Source of the DNA: Kribbella sandramycini
Lineage (GTDB): Bacteria > Actinomycetota > Actinomycetes > Propionibacteriales > Kribbellaceae
Direction of reading: 5' to 3'
Length of the DNA stretch: 64,000 bases
Assembly (NCBI RefSeq): GCF_013131805.1
Contig: NZ_JABJRC010000010.1
Coordinates: 62,001-126,000 of the forward strand
Shown here: positions 51,708 to 59,310 of the stretch, piece by piece
How positions within the stretch are numbered: the stretch's first letter is position 1
Layout of the letters: the number at the start of each line of letters is the position of its first letter
Program-made: the position numbers and the translations under genes
Notes under the pieces: generated by a model
The model's input: only the letters and a program-made list of their open reading frames with translations
What the model was told of the DNA's origin: nothing
Databases searched by the model: none

Positions 51708-52469
51708 TCAGGCCTCCTTGCTCGGCTGGACGGTGCGCTTCTCGATCCGCTTCTCGATCTCCTTGCCGACGGCAACTACGCGCTGGACGTAGACGCCGGG
51801 CAGGTGGATCGAGTCCGGATCCAGCTCACCAGGCTGGACCAGCTCCTCGACCTGCGCGATCGTGATCCGGCCGGCCATCGCGGCCAGCGGGTTGAAGTTC
51901 CGCGCGCTGCGGTCGAAGACCAGGTTGCCGTGGGTGTCGCCGCGGAGCGCGTGCACGAGGCCGAAGTCGGTGGTGATCGACTCCTCCAGGACGTACGTCG
52001 TCCCGTTCAGCTCCCGGGTCTCCTTCGGCGCCGACGCCTTGGCGACCGAGCCGTCGCTGTTGTACTTCTGCGGCAGGCCGCCGTCGGCGACCTGGGTGCC
52101 GACCCCGGCCAGGGTGAAGAAGGCCGCGATCCCGCAGCCGCCGGCCCGCAGCTTCTCGGCCAGCGTGCCCTGCGGGGTCAGCTCGACCTCGAGCTCACCG
52201 GACAGGAACTGCCGGGCGAACTCCTTGTTCTCCCCGACGTACGACGAGGTCATCTTCGCGATCCGCTTGTCCGCGAGCAGGATGCCCAGACCCCAGTCGT
52301 CGACGCCGCAGTTGTTCGACACCACGCTGAGTCCGTGCACCCCCTTGGCGTGCAGCGCGCTGATCAGCTGCATCGGGTTTCCGCAGAGGCCGAACCCGCC
52401 GACCGCGAGGCTTGCTCCGTCCTCGATGTCCGCGACCGCCGCCTCGGGCGATTCGTACGTCTTGTCCAT
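51708..52469 (-). CDS. scoA: 3-oxoacid CoA-transferase subunit A
   Basis: 253 residues. DGASLAVGGFGLCGNPMQLI (CoA-binding glycine loop), VSNNCGVDDWGLGILLADKR, and GGLPQKYNSDGS are diagnostic of the A subunit of SCOT-type enzymes. ATG 52469 begins MDKTYESPEAAVADI; a longer open frame lacks support. With subunit B it forms the active heterotetramer. Both genes are monophyletic pair-mates in many actinobacteria, next to fatty-acid or aromatic catabolism genes; here no such neighbours are present. Confidence 0.9.
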   Translation of the reverse strand: MDKTYESPEAAVADIEDGASLAVGGFGLCGNPMQLISALHAKGVHGLSVVSNNCGVDDWGLGILLADKRIAKMTSSYVGENKEFARQFLSGELEVELTPQGTLAEKLRAGGCGIAAFFTLAGVGTQVADGGLPQKYNSDGSVAKASAPKETRELNGTTYVLEESITTDFGLVHALRGDTHGNLVFDRSARNFNPLAAMAGRITIAQVEELVQPGELDPDSIHLPGVYVQRVVAVGKEIEKRIEKRTVQPSKEA

Positions 52470-52536
52470 GGCGCCGACTCTAACGACCCGTCCACTATTC
52501 GGGACAGACCCGCGATCTGTGGGCACGGCCACAGGC

Positions 52537-53448
52537 TCAGGCGGTTGCCTCCGAGGTGTTCAGGACGCCGAGCTCGTGCAGCGCCTCGTAGTGCGCATCC
52601 TCCAGGCCCGGCAGCTCGAGTACGGCGGCCAGATGCGCCCGGGCGGTCTGGGTGTGCCCGCAGCAGCGCGCCGCGCGGGCCAGGCCGATCCGAGCGGCCG
52701 CAGCGGTCTCCAGCAGGTCTGCACGCTCGCCGAGGGCCAGCGCCATCGCGTAGTCCTGCCGGGCGGCGTCCAGATTGCCCTGGGCGCGGTAGAGGTCACC
52801 ACGGCGACACAGCAGGATGCCGGTCTCCTCGTCGAGCCCCAGTTGGTCGGCCAGCGCGAGCGCCTCGGTCGTCAGCTCCAGCGGGGCGTCTGTGGTCTGC
52901 TGCAGCGCGTTGAGTGCCAGGAACGTGCCCCAGGCGTCCTCCAGCATCCGGAACCGGCCCAGCGCCGTCCGCAGCGCCTGTGCGGCCTCTTCGGGCTCAG
53001 CGCGGGTCAGCCCGGGGTAGCCGCGGCACAGCTCGACAGCGGCGCGCACCCACGCGTCACCGGCCTCGTTGCGCTTCAGCACGTCCTCGACGACGTCCAC
53101 CGGCTCGAACGGGCCGAACACCAGACACCAAAGCAGTACGGTCGCGGAGTACCGGAAGGGGCCGTCGGTGTCGTCGACGATCTGCTGGGCGAGCTCGATC
53201 TGCTCCTGCTCGGCCGAGGCCGCGCCGTGCAGGACGGCGAGCAGGTACTCCTCGTCGAGCCCGACCGGGATCGTCCGCCCCAGCATGCTGAGCACGCGCT
53301 CCGCCGCGGCGGCCGCCTCGTCCTCCAGGCCGCGCGACCACCAGTACGCCGAGTAACGGGCGACCAACCGGAGTGCGGTTCTCAGATCGGTCTCGCAGGC
53401 GCGTTCGACCGCGCTGACGACTCCGCCCCCGAACTCCACGTACCTCAT
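52537..53448 (-). CDS. TPR-type helical protein resembling the tail of an AfsR/BTAD regulator
   Basis: 303 residues made of helix pairs: TALRLVARYSAYWWSRGLED, AAAAAERVLSML, then ILLCRRGDLYRAQGNLDAAR and AHLAAVLELPGLEDAHYEAL near the end. The repeats resemble the TPR region that follows the ATPase domain in AfsR-like regulators, but no HTH or Walker motif is present. It may be a stand-alone adaptor or the leftover of a larger regulator. ATG 53448 has GAGG 5 bases upstream. It is preceded on the same strand by the CBM9-like and membrane genes, 35 bp away. Confidence 0.65.
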   Translation of the reverse strand: MRYVEFGGGVVSAVERACETDLRTALRLVARYSAYWWSRGLEDEAAAAAERVLSMLGRTIPVGLDEEYLLAVLHGAASAEQEQIELAQQIVDDTDGPFRYSATVLLWCLVFGPFEPVDVVEDVLKRNEAGDAWVRAAVELCRGYPGLTRAEPEEAAQALRTALGRFRMLEDAWGTFLALNALQQTTDAPLELTTEALALADQLGLDEETGILLCRRGDLYRAQGNLDAARQDYAMALALGERADLLETAAAARIGLARAARCCGHTQTARAHLAAVLELPGLEDAHYEALHELGVLNTSEATA

Positions 53449-53483
53449 TGTCACCTCGGCGCCCAAATTGCGGGTACGCGGGG

Positions 53484-54185
53484 TCAGAAGCGCAGAACAC
53501 CCCACTGCTTAGGGACGTGCATGTCGAGGACGTACTGCGGCGACCAGACCCAGAACTCGCAGTCGGCGCCCTTCACATAGCTGCCGTCGGCGATCGCGTG
53601 CTGCCACTGGCAGCGCATCAGGTTCATTCGCCACTCGTCGCCCGGGCTCGGCGCGGTGGAGCGCCCGCCGGTGTACGCCGCCAGATCGGCCCAGGGGATC
53701 GCCACCTCGGCAGACCAGCCGGTATCGGTGTCGGACGGGTCGTTGAGCGTGCCGTCGATGTGGATCGCCGACCGTAGGCCGGGCAGGTTGGTCGGGTCGA
53801 TCGGGACGCCGCCGTCGGAGTACGGCTTGGGTAGCGTCAGCTCCCAGATCGTGCCGAGCGGGTTGATCTCGAACTCGTAGTAGTTGAGACCGTCGCCGTC
53901 CGGGTCGAGGAACAGCTCGAAGTTGTTCTCGAAGTACAGCCGGCTGTTGTGCTCCGCCATCGTCGACCAGACGTGCGGCTCTTCCAGGAGGCCGGCGACG
54001 TACAGGTGCTCGTCGTCGTACATCAGCTTGACGCGGGTCCGGTACTGCGGCGCCGGGCCGTCGCCGGTGATCTGGAGGAAGTCCCCGCTCCAGGGCGCGA
54101 CCTCCCAGGCGGGGTCGGTCAGCGTGCCGTCGAGGTTCGGGGCGGTCGGCGTCCGAGGGCAGTCGTAGACGGGCAGATCAGGCAT
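53484..54185 (-). CDS. CBM9-like carbohydrate-binding protein
   Basis: 233 residues without a signal peptide. TLTDPAWEVAPWSGDF, KLMYDDEHLYVAGLLEEPHV, NNFELFLDPDGDGLNYYEFE and TGWSAEVAIPWADLAA are the standard blocks of carbohydrate-binding family 9-like beta sandwiches. NYYEFEINPLGTIWEL fits the 'xNPLG' element. The absence of an attached enzyme or signal peptide suggests a cytoplasmic accessory protein. It overlaps the upstream membrane-protein gene by 8 bp, so the two are coupled. Confidence 0.85.
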   Translation of the reverse strand: MPDLPVYDCPRTPTAPNLDGTLTDPAWEVAPWSGDFLQITGDGPAPQYRTRVKLMYDDEHLYVAGLLEEPHVWSTMAEHNSRLYFENNFELFLDPDGDGLNYYEFEINPLGTIWELTLPKPYSDGGVPIDPTNLPGLRSAIHIDGTLNDPSDTDTGWSAEVAIPWADLAAYTGGRSTAPSPGDEWRMNLMRCQWQHAIADGSYVKGADCEFWVWSPQYVLDMHVPKQWGVLRF

Positions 54186-54579
54186 CAGCGCGCTCCAGGA
54201 GTCGGGCGACGAGATTGGCGAGCAAAAAGGTGATCGCGGTCAGCATCGGGACGACGGCCAGCGTCCACACCGACGACAGGCTGCCGGTCAGGAAGGCGAG
54301 GACGACGGCGAGCATGAATGCGACCCCGAGGAACGCCACCAGCCGCGGATGCGGCATCGCCAGCCGCCGCAACGCGACCGCGCCGGCGACCATCGTCACC
54401 ACCACGATCACCAGCAGCAGCGGCAACCCGAGCGCCCCGCAGTTGGTCGTGTCCCGGAACCGCTCGCACCCGCGCTCGCTCGCCCACACCAGCCCGATCG
54501 TGACGAAGCCGCACAGCAACCCCACCACCGCCAAAATCAACACTGGCGGCAGCGGCGGCTCAGCCTCCGACTCACCCAT
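54178..54579 (-). CDS. Small four-helix membrane protein of unknown function
   Basis: 133 residues. After an acidic MGESEAEPPLP start come four hydrophobic segments: ILAVVGLLCGFVTIGLVWAS, LPLLLVIVVVTMVAGAVALR, LVAFLGVAFMLAVVLAFLTG and LAVVPMLTAITFLLANLVAR. Two Cys (in ERGCERF and NCGAL) lie in the first loop and could form a disulfide outside. No family recognised. First gene of the small operon leading to the CBM9-like and TPR proteins. Confidence 0.7.
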   Translation of the reverse strand: MGESEAEPPLPPVLILAVVGLLCGFVTIGLVWASERGCERFRDTTNCGALGLPLLLVIVVVTMVAGAVALRRLAMPHPRLVAFLGVAFMLAVVLAFLTGSLSSVWTLAVVPMLTAITFLLANLVARLLERADA

Positions 54580-54622
54580 GACCGCACAGTATCGGGCAAA
54601 GCGCAGTATCGGGGAAACAGGA

Positions 54623-54648
54623 AGGGCGGCGACCGGAGTCACCGCCCT
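54623..54648 (-). terminator. Hairpin after tRNA-Pro
   Basis: AGGGCGG (54623-54629) pairs with CCGCCCT (54642-54648); the inner bases GAC/GTC extend the stem past one mismatch. It begins 7 bases from the tRNA 3' end and is its likely terminator. Confidence 0.6.
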
Positions 54649-54654
54649 GCATGT

Positions 54655-54731
<77 letters not shown>

Positions 54732-54761
54732 AATTCGCCGTTAGCTTACATGCGCCCGGCG

Positions 54762-55700
54762 CTACTGCGAAATCGAGTTAACGCGGGGGACGAGAGTGAG
54801 CAGCGTCGCCTCCGGACGGCAGGCGAACCGGACCGGTGCGTACGGCGAGGTGCCGAGGCCGGCCGAGACGTGCAGGGCGGCCTGGCGCCCTTCGGCGCCC
54901 CAGGTGGTGAGGCCCTTGACGCGGGAGGCGTCGAGGTCGCAGTTGGTGACCAGAGCGCCGTAGAAGGGGACGGCGAGCTGGCCGCCGTGGGTGTGCCCGG
55001 CCAGCACCAAGGGGTAGCCGTCGGCAACGAAGGCGTTCAGGACGCGCCGGTACGGCGCGTGCGTCACACCGATCGAGAGGTCGGCCGACGGATCCACCTC
55101 GCCCGCGATCTCGGCGTACCGGTCGCGTTTGATGTGCGGGTCGTCGGTGCCGGCGAAGTCGAACCGCAGGCCGTTCAGTTTGAGCGAGGCCTTGGCGTTG
55201 TTCAGATCGGCCCAGCCGGCGTCGGTGAAGGCGCGGCGCATGTTCTCGAAGGGGAGATCGGGGCCGTGCGGCTTGTGGCGCTGTTTGTGCGCCGGCAGCA
55301 GGTACTTGGCCGGGTTCTTGAAGTGCGGCTTCCAGTAGTCGTTGGAGCCGAACACGAAGACACCGGGCAGGTCGAGCAGGTCGCCGAAGGCGCGCAGCAG
55401 CGGGGGAACGGAGTCCTCGTGGGAGAGGTTGTCGCCGGTGTTGACCACCAGGTCGGGCTGGAGGTCGATCAGGTCGTTGACCCAGCCGATCTTCTTCTCC
55501 TGGGTCGGCATCAGGTGCAGGTCGGACAGATGCAGCACCTTCACCGGCGTCGCGCCTGCGGGCAGCACCGGCACCGTCACCCTGCGCAGTGTGAACCAGC
55601 GCACCTCGACCACCGCCGCATACGCGACACAGGCCGCCCCGACGGCGCCGACGGCAGCCGTGGCCTTCAGGGTGGTGGTGGCAATCCTGCGCAAACTCAT
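54762..55700 (-). CDS. Membrane-anchored metallophosphoesterase
   Basis: 312 residues. An N-terminal hydrophobic segment (ATAAVGAVGAACVAYAAVVE) anchors it, with the catalytic domain probably outside. Calcineurin-like metal motifs are complete: VLHLSDLHLMPTQ (D-x-H), VVNTGDNLSHEDS (GDxxxxxx), FVFGSNDYW (in place of GNHD), GVTHAPYR (xHxP) and VLAGHTHGGQLAVP (GHTHGG). Related proteins sit beside PonA-type PBPs in mycobacteria. Substrate unknown; UDP-sugar or lipid phosphate hydrolysis is possible. ATG 55700. Confidence 0.88.
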   Translation of the reverse strand: MSLRRIATTTLKATAAVGAVGAACVAYAAVVEVRWFTLRRVTVPVLPAGATPVKVLHLSDLHLMPTQEKKIGWVNDLIDLQPDLVVNTGDNLSHEDSVPPLLRAFGDLLDLPGVFVFGSNDYWKPHFKNPAKYLLPAHKQRHKPHGPDLPFENMRRAFTDAGWADLNNAKASLKLNGLRFDFAGTDDPHIKRDRYAEIAGEVDPSADLSIGVTHAPYRRVLNAFVADGYPLVLAGHTHGGQLAVPFYGALVTNCDLDASRVKGLTTWGAEGRQAALHVSAGLGTSPYAPVRFACRPEATLLTLVPRVNSISQ

Positions 55701-55726
55701 TGCTCCAGCCTGCCACAATCTCCGGT

Positions 55727-56194
55727 ATGTCCAACTCCGGAATGAAACAACGCCTGCACGACGACATGACCGCCGCCCTCAAGGCGCGCGACGACATCCG
55801 CAAGTCCACCCTGCGGATGGCGCTCACCGCCGTCACCAAGGCCGAGGTTGCCGGTAAGGAGGCCCGCGAACTGTCCGACGCCGAGATCCTCGACGTCCTC
55901 GGCTCCGAGGCCAAGAAGCGCCGCGAGTCCGTCATCGCCTACCGCGAAGCCGGCCGCGCCGAACTCGCCGACAAGGAACAGGCCGAAGCCGACATCCTCG
56001 CCGAGTACCTCCCCACCCAACTCACCGCCGCCGAGATCGCCGCCCTCGTCACCGAAACCATCGCCGCCACCGGCGCCGCCGACCTCGGCCCCCGCGGCAT
56101 CGGCAAAGTCATGGGCGCCCTCCAACCCAAAGTCAAAGGCAAAGCCGACGGCGGCGCCGTCTCCGCCGAAGTAAAACGCCAACTCGGCGCCTGA
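55727..56194 (+). CDS. GatB/YqeY domain protein
   Basis: 155 residues. MKQRLHDDMTAALKARDDIR, STLRMALTAVTKAEVAGKEA, KKRRESVIAYREAGRAELAD and EAEADILAEYLPTQLTAAEI form the YqeY helical domain related to the tail of GatB; GPRGIGKVMGALQPKVKGKA forms the second small helical module. It is thought to bind tRNA-like substrates, but its role is not established. Divergent from the metallophosphoesterase (26 bases between starts). The C-terminal codons avoid rare third bases and use C almost exclusively. Confidence 0.9.
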   Translation: MSNSGMKQRLHDDMTAALKARDDIRKSTLRMALTAVTKAEVAGKEARELSDAEILDVLGSEAKKRRESVIAYREAGRAELADKEQAEADILAEYLPTQLTAAEIAALVTETIAATGAADLGPRGIGKVMGALQPKVKGKADGGAVSAEVKRQLGA

Positions 56195-56243
56195 CCCCAT
56201 GCCCCCAGCCGCCCTGACGACCCAACAACCACCACCCCCGACC

Positions 56244-56336
56244 ACCTCGACGAGCCTCCGGCGACCTCGACGAGCCTCCGGCGACCGCCTCCGGCCGCGC
56301 CCCTGACGGCCCGGCCACCGGCGACCTCGACGAGCC
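56244..56336. repeat. 20-bp tandem duplication with a third partial copy
   Basis: ACCTCGACGAGCCTCCGGCG occurs twice in direct tandem (56244-56263, 56264-56283). Its first 13 bases recur at 56324-56336. The unit is not a multiple of three and lies between genes. Probably slippage in non-coding DNA; not a CRISPR. Confidence 0.8.
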
Positions 56337-56337
56337 G

Positions 56338-56727
56338 GTGGCTGCCGTCTCCGGTCGCGCAGGTGTCGGTCTGGGCAGCGGCCGCGTCCGCCTGGTCGTC
56401 GGCGGTGGTTACGCAGCTCAGGTGTTGATCGGAGCGCTACTGGCCTGGCCGTCCATCTTCGCCGAGCTGGTCGTCCGCCAACTCGTCGGGACAGCGCTGG
56501 ACGCGCCCTGGGCGCCGTTCGGCGACGACCCGGAGGGCAAGCTGTGGATCTGCTTGTGGGCGGTGTTGCTCTTCGGCGTCCCGCTCCTGCTCGGCGCGAT
56601 CGCCATCAGCCGCGCGGTACGCCGCCGACTACCGGCCGGCCGGCGGACAACCGCACTGCACTACGCGGTTGTGCTCGCGCTCCTCATCCCGCCGATCCTC
56701 CTGATCCGCGCAGCGACCACCGCATGA
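56338..56727 (+). CDS. Small membrane protein of unknown function
   Basis: 129 codons from GTG 56338. Three hydrophobic segments: YAAQVLIGALLAWPSIFAEL, LWICLWAVLLFGVPLLLGAI and LHYAVVLALLIPPILLIRAA. Between them, DAPWAPFGDDPEGK is a polar loop. No family recognised. The start is uncertain; a later in-frame start near VRLVVGGGYAAQ is equally possible. Codon bias fits its neighbours, and it ends in a strong terminator that overlaps the stop, which supports a real gene. Confidence 0.6.
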   Translation: MAAVSGRAGVGLGSGRVRLVVGGGYAAQVLIGALLAWPSIFAELVVRQLVGTALDAPWAPFGDDPEGKLWICLWAVLLFGVPLLLGAIAISRAVRRRLPAGRRTTALHYAVVLALLIPPILLIRAATTA

Positions 56728-56761
56728 CGAAGGGCCTCGTCCGACGGACGAGGCCCTTCGT
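56727..56761. terminator. 16-bp-stem bidirectional intrinsic terminator
   Basis: ACGAAGGGCCTCGTCC (56727-56742) pairs perfectly with GGACGAGGCCCTTCGT (56746-56761) over a 3-base loop. It is shared by the convergent small membrane protein and PBP genes. Confidence 0.9.
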
Positions 56762-56763
56762 GT

Positions 56764-59178
56764 TCAGCAGTTGGGGTACTTCGGGTTCCAGGGCGGGCAG
56801 GTGTTGTTCGGCCCGCCGCCGTTGCCGTTTCCGTTGCCCGGTGGGCGGGTGGTGTTGGGCGGCTGGTTCTCGTCGCCGTCTTCGTCGTTGTCGCCGTTGT
56901 TGTTACCGCGGCTGCCGTTGGAGACGTAGATGGTCACCAGGGAGCCCTCGGGGGCGCCGTCGCGACGGCGGGGGTCGGTGTAGGCGACGGTGCCGGCAGC
57001 CTCTTCGGAGTTGACCGGGGTCGGGTCGATCGCGGCCTCGAAGCCGTTCTGGCGGAGCTTGTTGGCGGCGTCCTCGGGGTTCATTCCGTTGATGAACGGA
57101 AGCTCCTTGGTGTCGCCGCGCCGGGTCTTGTCGGTCGGGGCGGTGAACTTGGTGGTCGGTTTGCCCTTGAGGGCGGCGCGCATCGCGGTCTCCCAGAGCG
57201 GACCGGCGGTCTTCGAGCCGGAGGCGTCGTTGACGCCGCGTCCGTTCAGCGTCTGGCCCGCCAGCGTCTCGTACGGCGGGGAGGCGTCGGCGACGACGGC
57301 CGAGGCGGCCAGGCTGCTGGAGTAGCCGGAGTACCAAACGGCCTTGGCCTTCTGGATCGTTCCGGTCTTACCGGCGAGGTCGCTGTTGCCGAACTTCAGC
57401 GCTTGACCGGTACCGCCCGGCTCCATGACCTGGTGCAGGACCTCGTTGACGCCGTCCGCGACCTCGGGGGCGAGCACCTGCTTGCAGCTCTGGCCCGGGA
57501 TCTTCACGGCCTTGCCGTTGGCGTCGCGGACCGAGGTGACGACCCACGGGTTGCAGAACTTGCCGCGCGCGGCGAAGGCGGCGTACGCCGCGGTCAGCTG
57601 CAGCGGGGTCATGTAGTCGACGCCCAGCGTCATCGAGGGCACCTGCTCCAGCGGCTCCTCGGTCTGGGCGTTGTTCAGACCAAGGCTCGCGCCCAGCTTC
57701 GCGATCGAGCACAGCCCGACCTGCTGCGACAGCAGGAGGAAGTAGGTGTTGGTCGACTTCTGCGCGGCCTGAACCATGGTCGGCACCGGCACGTTCTTGG
57801 TCGAGTTGCTCGGCGTGTACTTGGGAGCCGACGTCGTCCCGTCACAGGTGCTGAACTTCTTGCCGCTCAGGTCGATGGTGTCCGGCGAGGCGATCTTGTG
57901 GTTGATCGAGAAGCCCTTCTGGATCGCGGCCGCGACCGTGAAGGCCTTCATCGTCGAACCGATCTGGAACCCGCCGAAGCCGCCGGCGTACGTCTTCTCG
58001 ACGTTGTAGTTGTACGCCGTCTGGTTCTTCTTCGCGCCGTACGGCCGGCTCTGCACCATCGCCTTCACCAGACCGGTGCCGGGCTCGACCATGCTGATCG
58101 CAGCGATCGCCTGGTCGTTCGCCCGCGAGTGCTGGTCGATCGAGGCCTGCGCCGCGGCCTGGATCTTCGGGTCGATGGAGGTGCGGATGGTGAGGCCCGC
58201 GGTCTTGAGGAAGTCCGAGCGCTCCTTCTCGTTCTTGCCGAAGGCGGGGTTGTCCTTGAGTTGGGCGACGACGTACTCGCAGTAGAAGGGGTACGGCGAG
58301 TTGGCGCAGCCGACCTTCGTCTTGCGGACGATGTTCAGGTTGACGACCGGCGCCTTCAGCGCGGCGTTGGCCTGGTTGAGGGAGACGACTTTCAGTTCGA
58401 GCATCCGGCGGATGACGACGTCGCGGCGGTCCTTGGCCTTCTTCATGTTGTTGGTCGGGTCGTAGGCCGTCGGGCTCTTGACCAGACCGGCCAGCATCGC
58501 GGCCTGGGCCAGCGTGAGGTCCTTGGCGTCGACCCGGAAGTAGTGCTGCGCGGCGGCCTGGATACCCCAGGCGCCGTCGCCGAAGTTCGCCAGGTTCAGG
58601 TACTTCTCGAGGATCTCGTTCTTGGAGAACTGCTTCTCGGCGGCGATCGCGTAGCGCAGCTCGGCGATCTTGCGCTGCGGGGTGGACGCCGTCGCGGCCT
58701 GCACCTCGGCGACCGAGGTCGCCTTCTCGATCAGGCTCATCTTGATGTACTGCTGGGTGATACTCGAGCCGCCCTGCTGGACCGAGCCCTCGGCCTGGTT
58801 CACGGCCAGGGCGCGCAGGGTGCCCTTCAGGTCGAGTGCGCCGTGCTCGTAGAAGCGGTCGTCCTCGATTGCGACGATCGCCTTCTGCATGATCGGCGCG
58901 ATCTGGCTCAGCGTCACCGGTGTCCGGTACTTCTCGGCCAGCGTGGCGATCACGGAGCCGTCGGCGGCCCGGATCGTGCTCTTCGCCTTGACCGTGACCT
59001 CGTCGAACTTCTGCGGCAGGCTCTCGATCGACTTGTAGGTCTGCTCGGTGGTGAACCCCGCGAGCCCCGCCAACGGCATCGCCAGACCAGCTGCCAGCGC
59101 GCCCGACAGCACACTCACCCCGAGGAACAGAATCACCGACTGGACGACTCCCCGGTCGCCCTTCTCCCTGACGCGCAT
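56764..59178 (-). CDS. Class A penicillin-binding protein with a C-terminal PASTA domain
   Basis: 804 residues. It polymerises and cross-links peptidoglycan outside the membrane. One N-terminal anchor (VVQSVILFLGVSVLSGALAA) is followed by the GT51 glycosyltransferase domain with the catalytic Glu in AIEDDRFYEHGALDLKG and QGGSSITQQYIK, then the transpeptidase domain with SxxK in GSTMK (Ser408), SxN in KSTNTYF, and KTGT. A single PASTA domain (LPFINGMNPEDAANKLRQNG) precedes an Asn/Gly/Pro-rich tail ending in two Cys. It corresponds to PonA2-type PBPs. ATG 59178; the longer frame lacks support. Confidence 0.93.
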   Translation of the reverse strand: MRVREKGDRGVVQSVILFLGVSVLSGALAAGLAMPLAGLAGFTTEQTYKSIESLPQKFDEVTVKAKSTIRAADGSVIATLAEKYRTPVTLSQIAPIMQKAIVAIEDDRFYEHGALDLKGTLRALAVNQAEGSVQQGGSSITQQYIKMSLIEKATSVAEVQAATASTPQRKIAELRYAIAAEKQFSKNEILEKYLNLANFGDGAWGIQAAAQHYFRVDAKDLTLAQAAMLAGLVKSPTAYDPTNNMKKAKDRRDVVIRRMLELKVVSLNQANAALKAPVVNLNIVRKTKVGCANSPYPFYCEYVVAQLKDNPAFGKNEKERSDFLKTAGLTIRTSIDPKIQAAAQASIDQHSRANDQAIAAISMVEPGTGLVKAMVQSRPYGAKKNQTAYNYNVEKTYAGGFGGFQIGSTMKAFTVAAAIQKGFSINHKIASPDTIDLSGKKFSTCDGTTSAPKYTPSNSTKNVPVPTMVQAAQKSTNTYFLLLSQQVGLCSIAKLGASLGLNNAQTEEPLEQVPSMTLGVDYMTPLQLTAAYAAFAARGKFCNPWVVTSVRDANGKAVKIPGQSCKQVLAPEVADGVNEVLHQVMEPGGTGQALKFGNSDLAGKTGTIQKAKAVWYSGYSSSLAASAVVADASPPYETLAGQTLNGRGVNDASGSKTAGPLWETAMRAALKGKPTTKFTAPTDKTRRGDTKELPFINGMNPEDAANKLRQNGFEAAIDPTPVNSEEAAGTVAYTDPRRRDGAPEGSLVTIYVSNGSRGNNNGDNDEDGDENQPPNTTRPPGNGNGNGGGPNNTCPPWNPKYPNC

Positions 59179-59267
59179 GGTTATAGAGACTACGGGACGC
59201 CGATTTCGGATTACCGCTCCGAGTGTGAATTGCGTCACGGATGCTGGACAAGAATCATCCAAAAGGA

Positions 59268-59297
59268 CGAGGGCCCGAGCATGTGCTCGGGCCCTCG
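59268..59297 (-). terminator. 13-bp-stem terminator with T-run after lon
   Basis: CGAGGGCCCGAGC (59268-59280) pairs perfectly with GCTCGGGCCCTCG (59285-59297) over a 4-base loop. On the minus strand it is followed by TCCTTTT, so it is a classic intrinsic terminator for lon. Confidence 0.9.
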
Positions 59298-59310
59298 CCG
59301 TACTGCTCGA

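Noticed and set aside
56244..56336. 20-bp repeats as CRISPR or attachment site
   Set aside because: Only two exact adjacent copies, no spacers, no recombinase; best explained by slippage.
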